Below, one piece after another: positions 1-11,721 of a stretch of 60,979 bases of DNA. The notes beneath the pieces were generated by a model. The model did not search any database. It worked only from the letters and a program-made list of their open reading frames with translations, and was not told the DNA's origin. The position numbers and the translations under genes were made by a program. How positions within the stretch are numbered: the first letter of the stretch is position 1; each line of letters starts with the position of its first letter. Source of the DNA: Purshia tridentata (Eukaryota; Streptophyta; Magnoliopsida; Rosales; Rosaceae); the NCBI GenBank assembly GCA_003254885.1, contig QANT01007935.1, positions 1-60,979 of the forward strand, in the 5' to 3' direction.

Positions 1-37
1 CCCCCCCCCGGGCGGGCGCCCCCGGCCCGGGGCCCAT
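1..37. other. GC-only cap at contig edge, probable artefact
   Basis: The first 37 bases are almost entirely C and G, starting with a run of nine C, and switch abruptly to ordinary AT-rich plant sequence. Nothing nearby has this composition. The likely reading is residual vector/adapter or low-quality sequence at a contig end. It truncates the intron that follows exon 1 of the first amidase gene. Confidence 0.6.
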
Positions 38-160
38 TACAAGCTCTAGATTCGTCATTTTATTTCTCATAGTCATAGTCATTGCTTACATGTCAAACTC
101 ATACCATTCAATCAAAATCACAATTCACAGACATTTGACAAGTTGAAAATTCATGCTTAC

Positions 161-709
161 CTTTCCTTGGCCACCTCTGGCGCTCCAACCATTAGGTGTT
201 GTAAGAGACCTAAAACTAGCCCACTCGCTTAAGCTAGCCTTCCCCAATATGATGGCTCCGGCACTCCTCAACTTGGTCACCACGCCTGCGTCCCTTGGCA
301 CGACCGAGCCAAGCAGAGCAAACGAGCCGGCAGTGGTGTTCAGCTTATCTCTGGTCCCAATGTTATCCTTGAGTAAGATAGGAATGCCATGCAAGCCAGA
401 ATATGAACCAGAGGCCTTAGCCTTTCTCTCACAGTCAGCCTTATCAGCTTGGTAAAGCGCATCTGGGTTCACCTCTATGACCCCATTAAGGACAGGGTTG
501 AGCCTGCGGATTTCTTTAAGGTAGAACTCTACAAGTTGTCTGGAAGTCAACTGGTTCTCTTTGAACGCCAGTTGGAGATCATAGATTGTAGCTTCTCTGA
601 TTGAGAGCCCATGGACCCTGAAAGTTTGGGACCCAAATGATGTTAGAGATAGAAGAATCAAAAGCAATAATGGGAAGTGAGGAAAGGATGATGGTGATTT
701 TGTAGCCAT
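161..709 (-). CDS. Amidase copy 1, exon 1 only (cut by window edge)
   Basis: This is the first exon of an amidase-signature (AS family) hydrolase like plant 'probable amidase At4g34880'. ATG is at 709-707. The N-terminus has a long Leu-rich hydrophobic stretch (residues about 11-27), suggesting a signal peptide. Family landmarks follow: LTSRQLVEFYL, HGIPILLKDN with the catalytic-triad lysine, NTTAGSFALLG, PRDAG and ILGKASLSEW. The exon ends GGCCAAGGAAAG before a GTAAGC donor (160-155), the same place as in the other copies. Exons 2-5, with the cis-serine and nucleophile serine, would lie left of position 161 and are missing. The 160 bases left of the donor contain no exon 2, so the gene is incomplete here. 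It resembles copies 4 and 5 more than 2 and 3. Confidence 0.85.
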
Positions 710-770
710 GAAAACAATGGAAGTAGCTGACTTGCTGAGACAGCCCAGTTTGTTTCTTCAACTTGGTTGG

Positions 771-780
771 TTATTTATAA
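771..780 (-). promoter_or_regulatory. TATA-box candidate for amidase copy 1
   Basis: The minus strand reads TTATAAATAA here, about 62 bp upstream of the copy 1 start codon. Distance and sequence fit a TATA box with a short 5' leader. This is inferred from motif and position only. Confidence 0.45.
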
Positions 781-1912
781 CCAAAATCTTTGGGCTATGA
801 AGAGATTATTTAATTTCACGGATATATTAGATACGTTTAGGATGTCTTTTTGTATCGTAGTTAAAGGTAATGCAGATGCTAAAACTAAGCATGCCTTATT
901 GTGCAGTAAAATACAACAATAACGTTTTAGCATAAAATATGAAGAGCATATGGCAATGATCGGCTGAATTCTGCAGCATTTTCGGAATATTCGAGAAGAA
1001 GATGGTCCAGATACATGTTGGAAATAAATGTTGTTTTACTTTTACATTTGGCAAATCTTTTCGTCATAAAAGCTTGTGTATGACCAGTTCATATATAGCC
1101 TTGGCCGTCCCGGCCACTTGTAATAAATATAACTTGTACTGCTTATTTGCTTGTAATTGGAATTTAATGTCTTGTCTATTCGGGTTTGGGACAATGCTTC
1201 TTAGGGTTTTAACACATCAAACATATACTCGTTTGGCATTCAAGATCAACTATGAACTGGGCATCCAACAAGCAGATTATAAGACATCCCTTCAGTTCAT
1301 AAAATTAAATTTGCAATTCCATGGTCAGCAATTTTTATGATCTCCGAAGTATTAACCATGGTCACCAATTAATGTTCCCTTTAAGTGGTCCAATAAACCG
1401 CTGCAGGAGAATTCTGGCAGCAACAAAGTTTGATGCAGGAGCATGGGCAGGGGGTGGGAGGATCATCAAGATAATTTATAGAATAATGAGCACAAATCTT
1501 TTAATTAATTACAAATTTCGTTATTAATTAGATAGGTATTGATCTCGTTATTAATTATAAAGATATGAAAATAGTTTCTATGATTTTCTCTTTATTGTTT
1601 TCCTCGTAATGAAAGGACTAGTTTTAGGCTATTTAAGCCATGCCTTGTAAACATTTTAGGCAGTTTATATTTTGAGAATAAATATTCACAACAGCAAAGA
1701 TTTGCCACATTGTGAGTGCTAGCCTTTTATTTTCTGGTGTTGTGTTCTTGGTTGTTGGAGGCTCGTTTTTGAAATATTTCCCCCCATCCAAGCTCATGCA
1801 TTATAGCTACTCTTTAATGCTATTGATGATTGGCTTACTCATACATCATCTTTTAGTCAAAACCAGAATTATCACTTGGCTTGACAAGTGATACGCCCGA
1901 TCCCATATAGTA

Positions 1913-1949
<37 letters not shown>

Positions 1950-2557
1950 ACACATATTCACCGTCAACCTTTCAATGAGAGATCTCTCTCTCGGGTCTAC
2001 ACGAGTTGTTTTGTGTCAATCTGAACTGTTTATTTTATACATCTGCCCCATCCTACAAATATATATATAGTGAACCCATCCATCCAATCCCACAAATAAT
2101 TGTAAATGTAAAATCCCACACTTTTAGGTTATATATATACATATGTTACCTATCTAATATCCATGCACATACTCTGTTATTTTAATTTGACAAACGATTA
2201 CACTGTCAGTTGAGAGAGAGTGATGCGACTGCACTTCATTATATGTTGTCACCTCTTCAACTAAAAGATTTTTTTTTAGATTCGTCTTAAACTGCAATTT
2301 ATTTTAAAATTTTCTTATAAGATAAATAAAATATTTAATTATTTAAATTACAAGTTTTTATTTAAATTTGATCATTTTCAACACAAACTACAATTTTAGT
2401 CTCTAAGCAACATTGTCAAAATCACAATCACAATCACAATATTCTCTCAGCACCATTCATCAATGCTATTGTCCTAATGTATTATTGTTCTACAAGTTTT
2501 AAGCTGTCCATCGATAAGAATATACCATATGCTTTGAACCAATGATTTACCACTTTC
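781..2557. other. Spacer between amidase copies 1 and 2
   Basis: About 1.8 kb with no supportable gene on either strand. It is AT-rich with a dinucleotide tract near 1.91 kb. The stretch about 1380-1760 (a TATTTAAGCC motif, then a T-rich segment ending in a TGGTGTTGTG motif) looks like eroded LTR sequence, but no termini or target duplications could be found, so no element is called. Confidence 0.5.
1913..1939. repeat. (AT)n microsatellite
   Basis: An uninterrupted AT dinucleotide tract of about 27 bases, followed by a short AC-rich run. A simple repeat in intergenic DNA with no sign of function. Confidence 0.9.
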
Positions 2558-5500
2558 TCAACTGGTGTCATGCAAGCGACTTCCCAGGAGGTGCTCTTGG
2601 GTGGCTATGTTGGGTCTTCCCACAGCTGCAGCGCTGGTAGGTATTGTGGACTCAACTGCTGGAGTGAGAGTGCTAGATATAAGTTGGTCTTGAGAATTAA
2701 CAGGTGGAGGCTTCCTGATCTTAGTTGCCTTCTCAAAGGCATAGGCAATCTCAATCAGCTTTGGCTCCGAACCTTTTAGTCCCCCAAAGCAAATTCCAAA
2801 AGGGTACTTTTTAGTGTCATGATATCCTGCCGGCACAACAATGCCTGGAAAGCCACCAATTGCAAGGATAGAAGAAGCAGTGTTAGCATAAGTCACCAAG
2901 GCATCTAGGCTCTTATCTGTCATCAACTTTTCGAATCCATTTCTAGACAGTCTTGCCAAATTTGACAATGCCTCCACCTCTTTTGCTCCTATTCCATTAG
3001 TCTTCTCAGCTGCTTCTAAGAGATCTTGTCCGTATTCATTGATCTTTTCCTGTGAATGAGCACAAAGTATGCCGTTCATTTTATCCTTCGAATACATGTA
3101 TTACAAGATACATGAAATTATCTAGGAATTATCTACTAGGTGCAAAATGTATGTGTATATGTATGCGCCTAGAAGGTATCTACAAGACTGCTATAGATAC
3201 TCATGTACGCAAGTATGTGAAGCAAGTTGTTAGGAATAGAAAGTAAGAATCAAGCAAATAAAGCGCGTCTTTGGGAATAGAAAATATGAATTCGAGTGTG
3301 ATTTTGAGAGTCGAATATCAGTAGCTTTTTTGCAGTTCCCTACGGTTTTTTGACTATATCAGTATCTTTGTAGCAGTTCCCTATGGTTTTTTGACTATAC
3401 ATCTCCAGTCAAATCAGTTTATTAGTCTAATCTTTAACTCTCGTTAATTGTTCTTTCATGGTTATTACTTAGTACTGGCATTTATTTTAAAGTTCCGTTG
3501 CACACAATATTGTCCAATAAAAAATGTATCTTCTACTTCTAGTATATCAGTTGCATATAGAATATTAATGCAGAAACGAAGAGATTTGTGCTCATACACT
3601 CACCACATTCGAGTAATTGTTGTTGAATGCTATCACCTGGCTTAAGGTTCTCACAGGAGATTCCACTAGGTCCTTTAAGTACGTGTTCAAGGCTATTTTG
3701 AATTCAGCTAACAATGCTACAAATTCACCACTTGAAGTAAAATCCAGAATATCTCCAATGTTGGCTATTTCAAGATTGTCTACCAAAACTGCACCTTGTT
3801 CCCTACAATGCAGCAAGGGATAGTTTTATCGTGTTCATAGAGACTAGAAAGTACACATAAAGTTATTCTGTTACCTCAGTGTGGTAAAATGCTGCTCAAA
3901 AGTTTGATTCAAGAAAGGATCATCCTTGATTTGCAGAAACATGTGATTCACTATCCCCAATCTCTTTCCTTTGAGACCATCAGCCCTGAGAAACTGTGCA
4001 TAGCCACCCGCTGGGATATACTGTGATGCTTCATTTGTTGCATTGTCATTGCTATCAATGCCAACAATGGCATCAAGGACATGAACAGCATCAGCTACTG
4101 TCCTACAGACTGGCCTGTTCCAACCAACATAGTAGGAGTTAGGATATGACCACTTTGTTATCCAATTTTTAAGTCAATCATAAAAATTATACAAGATGTT
4201 AATATTGATCAATTTATCCAAATTACCAGAAACTTAGAGCAATGTAAAGTGTATAATTGATCATATAAGAAAGTGAAATTTTTTTGGGCAAAAAGTAAAC
4301 TTTGTTAAAGAACGAAAGAAATGTGCGTATTGCGTACCCAATTGTGTCTTGTCTTGGACTGACTGGGATGACGCCTGCTCGGCTAGTGAGACCAACCGTT
4401 GGTTTGAAGCCCACTACCGAGTTAAAACTAGCCGGACATAAGATGGAGCTGTCAGTCTCTGTCCCTAGGGTCACGGATACCATATTTGCAGATACTGATA
4501 TTGCAGGTCCACTACTTGATCCACAGACTTCCAGTGATGAATTATAAGGATTCTGCACACCGTAAGCAAACCTTGTGTCTTAGGTTCTCATTCATGCTTA
4601 TTAAATCCAAAGACGAAGTAGAATTTAGTGATTAACTTAACACAGATAGTACAACAATCCAAATATCTCATACCCTGCTTAAATAGCAACCAAATTTTAC
4701 AGCACTTCACTGCCATTGTGCAAAAACTGTGGTCCATTTGCAAGCACTGGTTTGCTAAAACACCCATGAGTTCAATGACATTGATAACCACATCTTTCAC
4801 AAAGATGAGAGCCAGTTTGCACAGATGGGTCCCAAGTGGATCCCATTTTATGTGAGAAATGTGATGAGCAATTCACCAAATGGAACATAAATCCTGTCCA
4901 AATAATTGGCTACAAACAGTTTTGTATTTCATTATAAAAATTCAAAGAAATTTGCTGAAGCTGATAGTCAACTTTCTAATCATCAAAGACCAAATTTTTT
5001 TAACTAATTGATAAGAACAGCATGATTTTTTAACTAATCGATAAGAACAGCATGATTTCTTAAAGCAGCAGATAAGTCAACTCACCACTCCTTGGCCACC
5101 TCTGGCACTCCAACCATAGGGAGCTGTAGATGATCTGATATATGCCCATTCACTCAAGCTAGCCTTCCCCAAAATGATAGCCCCAGAGCTCCTTAGTTTC
5201 GAAACAACGCCAGCATCCCTAGGCACTATGGAGCCCAACAGCGCAAAGGACCCAGCAGTGGTGTTCAGCTTGTCCTTGGTTGCTATACTGTCCTTAAGCA
5301 GAACAGGAATACCATGAAGCTTAGGAAGTGATGTTTTGGTGGATTCACATTCACTGCGTTCTTTGTCAGCTGCATCAGCTTGCGATAAAGCATCTGGGTT
5401 CACCTCCAAGACCCCCTTGAGGTCCTTATTCAGGGTTTGAATCTTGTCCAGGTAGAACTGAACAAGTTGTCTCGAGGTCAGAGTCTTTAGCTTGAAAGCA

Positions 5501-5646
5501 AGTTGGAGATAATCAACAGTGGCTTCTTCGATCGGGGTTTTGGGTGTTGGGGTTTCAGACCCATCTGCTAGATTGCCCAGAAGAATTAAAAGCAAAAAGG
5601 ACAAGACAGTAAAAAATTTTAGTCTCAGCGATGAAATGGTAGCCAT
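2558..5646 (-). CDS. Amidase copy 2 (amidase-signature family, probably secreted), 5 exons
   Basis: Exons on the minus strand: 5646-5086, 4552-4338, 4114-3875, 3802-3604, 3049-2558. All junctions are GT..AG and the 1707 nt join in frame to 568 aa. The N-terminus is a classic signal peptide (basic residues, then FFTVLSFLLLILLG), pointing to the secretory pathway. AS-family landmarks in order: catalytic Lys in VLLKDSIATKD (exon 1), cis-Ser loop CGSSSG (exon 2), and nucleophile region TETDSSILCP (exon 2). The family and sister copies have Gly just before the nucleophile Ser (TETDGSI); here the codon at 4450-4448 is AGC, giving Ser. Relative to copies 4 and 5 the C-terminus has an extra tail of about 40 residues after IRKPPP. 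The family hydrolyses amide bonds; the substrate is unknown. The Gly-to-Ser change may weaken the oxyanion hole. Confidence 0.9.
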
Positions 5647-6543
5647 GGATGGAAATCATGGAATGGACAATGGAGCCTATGGTTAGGCTCCAAACAAACT
5701 TGTTTTTCTTACTCTTCAATCATATTCTTATTTCATTTGTTTATTATCGGCACTCGGCAGAGAAGTGTAGTTAATTCTCTTTTTTTCGGTCGATGTCGAA
5801 GTGAAGTAGTTTATTCAAATGACAATTAATTTATTTGCATTTGTCTTTGTCTTTGAACATTGTATAATTTGTATGATTGTAATTTGTATCCCATTGGACC
5901 CATTCCCACCTTATACCCATCACTAAAATGCAATTTTCTCGTTATTATTTTGGATCATTATGAGCAACAAGTCAGTTGACTTGGCAATTTCATTGTAAAT
6001 TGTAATTCTGCATGCTGATTACCGTAGAGAGAGGAAACTTTCTTTGGTTTTCGCAAAATTTCACTTTTGATCTATATAGTTTAGCCTAAGTTTTACTTTA
6101 TTTCCTATAATTTCAATTGTTATGATTTTGATTATATATTTTTTTAAAATTATTGCAATTCAAGAACACGATAATATTTTTGTTCATTAAATAATCAAAT
6201 TCGTTCTACTTTGATTATATATTTTACAAATTGTTGCAATTTTAGTCATATACCTTACAAATCATCAACGATTCAATAAGGAATTTAACAAATTAATTGA
6301 TTAAAAATGCTAAATGTTTTTAAATTACAGCAATTTGCAAACAACTTCATCAAATTAGAACAATAGAAATTACAAGATCAAAGTAAAACTAGACCCAATC
6401 TACAAGAACTAAAAATAAAATTTAGCATGAGGTAAATTAGGGGGAAAATAGCAATCTTACACTAACAAGCTTTAGTTGGTTTTGACTTTGGAGTCTTATG
6501 TTGTCTTTCACTCTAAAGAGGCCCAATGGATCAAGAGACAAAT
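5647..6543. other. Spacer upstream of amidase copy 2
   Basis: AT-rich, non-coding, no gene seen. Most of it is repeated, with small indels, at about 9.84-10.63 kb upstream of copy 3, so it belongs to the duplicated block and probably holds the copy 2 promoter. No convincing TATA box was found close to the start codon. Confidence 0.6.
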
Positions 6544-6612
6544 GAAGTAGGAGTCACCACTGCATCTAGCTTGTTCTTTGTCACAACTTCTCAACCATTT
6601 CTTGCAAATCTT
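6544..6612 (-). pseudogene. Amidase exon-5 relic upstream of copy 2
   Basis: About 70 bases resemble the middle of amidase exon 5. The plus strand reads CCACTGCATCTAGCTTGTTC here, as in intact exon 5 of copies 4 and 5 (near 11,930 and 15,590), followed by eroded similarity over the CAACTTCTCAA region. No reading frame, splice sites or neighbouring exons remain. It is closer to copies 4/5 than to the adjacent copy 2, so it is probably the remnant of a lost array member. Confidence 0.7.
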
Positions 6613-6710
6613 AGTATGTTGAATCATTTCACTTATTATTAATTTATTACGTAATAGCTTAAAAATTTGGACCCACATCAAACTGCAAAATTTACCTATT
6701 GGCACACTTA

Positions 6711-9700
6711 TCATTCACTAGCAGGCATGTCATACAAGAGACTTCGACTTCCCTGGAGGTTCTCTGGACTGGCTATGTTGGGTCCATCTGTGACTGCAGC
6801 ACTGGTGGGTATTGTGGACTCAACTTCAGGAGTACTGAGACTGGTGGTCGTAGAGATAAGTAGTTCTTGAGGATCAACAGGTGGAGGCTTCCTTATCTTA
6901 GTTGCTTGCTCAAAGGCATAGGCTATCTCAATCAGCTTTGGCTCCGAACCTTTTAGGCCCCCAATGCAAATTCCAAAAGGGTACTTTTTAGTGTCATGAT
7001 ATCCTGCCGGCACAACAATGCCTGGAAAGCCACCAATTGCAAGGATAGAAGAAGCAGTGTTAGCATAAGTCACCAAGGCATCTAGGCTCTTATCTGTCAT
7101 CAACTTCTCGAATCCATTTCTAGACAGTCTTGCCATATTTGACAATGCCTCCTCCTCTTTTGCTCCTATTCCATTAGTCATCTCAGCTGCTTCTAAGAGA
7201 TCTTGTCCGTATTCATTGATCTTTTCCTGTGAATGAGCACTAAGTATGTCGTTCATTTTATCCTTCTGGTACATGTATTACAAGATACATGAAATTATCT
7301 AGGAATTATCAAGTATGTGCAAAATGTATGTGTATATGTATTTGCCTTGTCTACAAGACTGCTATAGATACTCATATACGCAAGTATGTGAAGCAGTTTG
7401 TTAGGAATAGAAATTAAGAATCAAGCAAAAAAAGCGTGTCTTTGGGAATAGAAACTATAAATTTGAGTGTGATTTTGTGAGTCAAATATCAGTGAATTTG
7501 AGTGTGATTTTGAGAGTCAAATATCATTTTTTTTTTTAGCAGTTCCCTATGGTTTTTTTAGTATATCAGTATCTTTTTAGCAGTTCCCTATGGTTTTTTG
7601 ACTATACATCTCTAGTCAAATCAGTTTATTAGTCTAAGCTTTAACTCTCGTTCATTGTTCTTTCATGGTTATTAGTTAGTACTGGCATTTATTTTAAAGT
7701 TCCGTTGCACACAATATTGTCCAATAACAAATGTATCTTCTAGTTTATCAGTTGAATATAGAATATTAATGCAGAAACGAAGATATTTGTGCTCATACAC
7801 TCACCACATTCAAGTAATTGTTGTTGAATGCTATAACCTGGCTTAAGTTTCTCACAGGAGATTCCACTAGGTCCTTTAAGTACGCGTTCAAGGCTATTTT
7901 GAATTCAGCTAACAATGCTACAAATTCACCACTTGAAGTAGAATCCAGAATATCTCCAATGTTGGCTATTTCAAGATTGTCTACCAAAACTGCACCTTGT
8001 TCCCTACAATGCAGCAAGGGATAGTATTATGGTGTTCATGGAGACTAGAAAGTACACATAAAGTTATTCTGTTACCTCAGTGTGGTAAAATGCTGCTCAA
8101 AAGTTTGATTCAAGAAAGGATCATCCTTGATTTGCAGAAACATGTGATTCACTATCCCCAATCTCTTTCCCTTGAGACCATCAGCCCTGAGAAACTGTGC
8201 ATAGCCACCCGCTGGGATATACTGTGATGCTTCATTTGTTGCATTGTCATTGCTATCAATGCCAAAAATGGCATCAAGGACATGAACAGCATCAGCTACT
8301 GTCCTACAGATTGGCCTGTTCCAACCAACATAGTAGGAGTTAAGATATGACCACTTTGTTATCCAATTATTTAAGTCAATCAGAAAAATTAGAAAAGATG
8401 TTAATATTGATCAATTTATCCAAATTACTAGAAACTTTGAGCAATGTAAAGTGTATAATTGATCAGATAAGAAGGTGAAATTTTTTTGGGCAAAAAGTAA
8501 ACTTTGTTAAAGAACGAAAGAAATGTGCGTATCACATACCCAATTGTGTCTTGTCTTGGACTGAGTGGGATGACGCCTGCTCGGCTAGTGAGACCAACCG
8601 TTGGTTTGAAGCCCACTACCGAGTTAAAACTAGCCGGACATAAGATGGAGCCGTCAGTCTCCGTCCCTAGTGTCACGGATACCATATTTGCAGATACTGA
8701 TATTGCAGGTCCACTACTTGATCCACAAACTTCCAGTGATGAATTATAAGGATTCTGCACACCGTAAGAAAACCTTGCGTCTTAGGTTCTGGTTCATGCT
8801 TATTAAATCCAAAGATGAAGTAGAATTTAGTGATTAATTTAACACAGATAGTACAAAAATCCAAAGATCTCATACTCTGCTTAAATAGCAACCAAATTTT
8901 ACAGAATCCACTGCCATTGTGCAAAAACTGTGGTTGCAAGCACTGGTTTGCTAAAACACCCATAACATTGATAACCACATCTTTCACAAAGATGTGAAAG
9001 ATGGGTCCCAAGTGGATCCCATTTTATGTGAGAAATGTGATGAGCAATTCACCAAATGGAACATAAATCCTGTCCAAATAATTGGCTACAAACAGTTTTG
9101 TATTTCATTATAAAAATTCCAAGAAATTTGCTGAAGCTGATAGTCAATTTTCTAATCATCAAAGACCAAATTTTTTATAACTAAATAGATATGAACAGCA
9201 TGATTTCTTAAAGCAGCTGATGAGTCAACTCACCACTCCTTGGCCACCTCTGGCGCTCCAACCATTGGGTGCAGTAGGTGATCTCGTGTACCATTCGCTC
9301 AAGCTAGCCTTCCCCAAAATGATAGCCCCAGAGCTCCTTAGTTTCGAAACAACGCCAGCATCCCTAGGCACTATGGAGCCCAACAGCGCAAAGGACCCAG
9401 CAGTGGTGTTCAACTTGTCCTTGGTTGCTATACTGTCCTTAAGCAGAACAGGAATACCATGAAGCTTAGGAAGTGTTGTTTTGGTGGATTCATATTCACT
9501 GCGTTCTTTGTCAGCTGCATCAGCTTGGGATAAAGCATCCGGGTTCACCTCCAAGACCCCCCTGAGGTCCTTATTCAGGGTTTGAATCTTGTCCAGGTAG
9601 AACTGAATGAGTTGTCTCGAGGTCAGAGTCTTTAGCTTGAAAGCAAGTTGGAGATTATCAACAGTGGCTTCTTCGATTGGGGTTTTGGGTGTTGGGGGTT

Positions 9701-9791
9701 CAGACCCATTTGCTAGATTGCCGAGAATAATTAGAAGCAAAAAGGACAAGACAGTAAAAAATCTCAGTCTCAGTGATGAATTGGTAGCCAT
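6711..9791 (-). CDS. Amidase copy 3 (amidase-signature family, probably secreted), 5 exons
   Basis: Exons on the minus strand: 9791-9234, 8754-8540, 8315-8076, 8003-7805, 7226-6711. The 1728 nt join in frame to 575 aa. I start at the ATG 9791-9789, which aligns with the copy 2 start; an in-frame ATG five codons upstream (9806) is possible but is not conserved in copy 2. It has a signal peptide with a FFTVLSFLLLII core. The triad context is intact: VLLKDSIATKD (Lys), CGSSSG (cis-Ser) and TETDGSILCP (nucleophile). One residue is missing after SLSEW compared with copy 2. The C-terminal tail is long and Ser/Thr-rich, a few residues longer than in copy 2. It is the closest relative of copy 2 and the better candidate for an active enzyme of the two. 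The substrate is not deducible. Confidence 0.92.
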
Positions 9792-10631
9792 GGATGGAAT
9801 GGACAATGGAGGTTAGGCTCCAAAGTCCAATAAAATTTATTTTTCTTACTCTTTCAATCATATTCTTATTTCCTTGGCCAAAAAAAAAAATCATATCTTA
9901 TTTCATTTGTTTATTTTCGGCGGAGAAGTGAAGTAGTTTATTCAAATAACAACTAATTTATTTGCATTTGTCTTCGTCTTTGAACATTATGATTGTAGCC
10001 CATTGGACCCATTCCCACCGTATACCCATCATTAAAATGCAATTCTCTCGTTATTATTTTGATTATAATTGAATTGGCAATTTCATTGTAATTTGTAATT
10101 ATGCATGCTGATTAGTGATTACTATACATAGAGGAAACTTTGTTTGGTTTTAGCTAAATTTCACTTTTGGTCGGTGTAATTTAGCTCAAGTTTCACTCTA
10201 GTTTCTATAATTTTAATTGTTATGATTTTGGTTATGTAACAAATTGTTGCAATTCAAGAACACATTAGTATTTTTGTTATTAAATAGTAAAATTTGTTTC
10301 ACTTACAATTATGTATTTTAAATTATTGTAATTTTAGTCATATATCTTATAAATCAAATCGTTAACGATTTAATAATGAATTTAACAAATTAATTGACCA
10401 AAAATGTTAAAATTTCTTTAAATTGCAAACAACTTGACCAAAATCAAAACAATTGAAACTATAGAATCAAAGTGAAACTTGAGCCAAACTACAAGGACTA
10501 AAAATAAAATTTAGCATGAGATAAATTTGGGAAAAAAATAGCAATCTTACACTAACAAGCTTTAGTTGGTTTTGACTTTGGAGTGTACGTTGTCTTTCAC
10601 TCTAAAGAGGCCCACTGGATCGAGAGACAAA
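9792..10631. other. Spacer upstream of amidase copy 3
   Basis: Non-coding and AT-rich, matching about 5.65-6.54 kb upstream of copy 2. No gene or clear TATA box was found. Confidence 0.55.
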
Positions 10632-10700
10632 TGAAGTAGGAGTCACCACTGCATCTAGCTTGTTCTTTGTCATCAACTTCTCAACCATATCATGCAAATC
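10632..10700 (-). pseudogene. Amidase exon-5 relic upstream of copy 3
   Basis: The duplicate of the relic at 6544-6612, with the same CCACTGCATCTAGCTTGTTC core and flanks. It was carried along by the 4.1-kb duplication, so the relic predates that event. The GTCATCAACTTCTC match to intact exon 5 is slightly better preserved here than at 6.5 kb. Confidence 0.7.
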
Positions 10701-10780
10701 TTAGTATGTTGAATCATTTCACTTATTATTAATTTATTACTTAATAGCTTGCAAAATTTTGGCTCATCCTTATAAGTGCA

Positions 10781-10946
10781 TGCATGTTTTCAGTGAACTG
10801 TAATAAAGGAGCTGTAAGAAGTCTAAATGTTCAATAACTCATTATTATTCGACCCATTAATACACCCATTAACTTCTCAGAATACTGCTATAAGCAGTAA
10901 AAAGTTTGTTCTAAAACCAAGTTTTCCAATAAAGGAGGCTTCCTGA
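10781..10946 (-). pseudogene. Amidase 3'-end/3'-UTR relic
   Basis: This segment matches the 3' flank and last codons of copies 4 and 5: AAAGGAGCTGTAAGAA, then ATACTGCTATAAGCA, then AAAGGAGGCTTCCTGAT, the reverse complement of the IRKPP-coding end of exon 5. Similarity stops at about 10,946, where intact genes continue with the rest of exon 5. Relative to the relic at 10,632 the order is wrong for one minus-strand gene, so the two fragments come from different lost copies or a rearrangement. Confidence 0.75.
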
Positions 10947-11721
10947 TGAGCAAGGAACAAGCACAAGGGCATGGTGCCATGCCATCCCTTAATTCTCACT
11001 TAAATGTTGAAGAAAAAATAAGCACCTTGAAATAAAAATATGGTACCATTCCATAAGTATATAGGCCTACAATGCCAACAGGTTGAGCAATCAAGAGGGG
11101 ATTGTTGTTGCAAAACTACTATTGTGATATTCACAGAAGCTGTCCCTCTGCCTCATATTACCTCACAGGTTAGAATGCTTCTCAAGGCATATGTATAAGA
11201 TTGATGAAGACCCATCAACTTAGGTATGAATAATGGAAGTTACGAACTACTTGAATTCCAGTGACAAACCTACCAACAAATTATGCTGATGTATGAACCA
11301 GACGTGAGATTTGGCCATATATAAAATACTTCCATAAGGTACATATTTGTTCACATATCCTTTTTTGGTATATATTTCGCACGTTTATATAAATTTACGG
11401 CAAGCTAAGTCTTTGAATGTTTTAATTGTGCATTTTTCATATATACAATAAAGGAGCAATGCGTTTGGACTTGGTATGATTGCTTTCCAATTTGTTCTGT
11501 TTTACCCTTCCATTCAAGTTAGTCAAAGAGTCATTCTTCTAAGAGCATTTTTCACATTCTATGCATATTTTCAGTGATCTGTAATACCAAATGTATAAAG
11601 GAGCTGTAAGAAATCCAAATGTTCAAGAGCTCGTTATTATTCGAAACATCAATTGATTATAGACTACAGTGGTACACTCATTAGCTTTATAGCATACTGC
11701 TATAAGCAATAAAATGTTTTT
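10947..11721. other. Spacer downstream of amidase copy 4
   Basis: No coding region supported. From about 11.3 to 11.72 kb it is similar to about 15.0-15.39 kb downstream of copy 5, showing that the duplication that made copies 4 and 5 included 3' flanking DNA. Confidence 0.55.

Larger units (their letters stand above)
2521..10750. repeat. Two-unit ~4.1-kb segmental tandem duplication carrying amidase copies 2 and 3
   Basis: The block about 2.52-6.67 kb and the block about 6.68-10.75 kb are closely similar across coding exons, all four introns and about 1 kb of upstream spacer. Spacing of landmarks: stop codons 2558 and 6711 (4153 bp), start codons 5646 and 9791 (4145 bp), upstream exon-5 relics 6544 and 10632 (4088 bp). 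Similarity in introns and spacer, not only exons, shows a recent DNA-level duplication. Similarity fades past about 6670 and 10,750, giving approximate breakpoints. Confidence 0.85.

Noticed and set aside
9792..9806. Start of amidase copy 3 at the upstream ATG (9806)
   Set aside because: The extra five codons are not conserved in copy 2, where the equivalent upstream ATG is out of frame; the ATG at 9791 aligns.
2558..10946. The array as a metabolic gene cluster
   Set aside because: Only one enzyme family is present; the neighbours (eIF4B, NIPA, cyclophilin, NUP188) have no pathway link.
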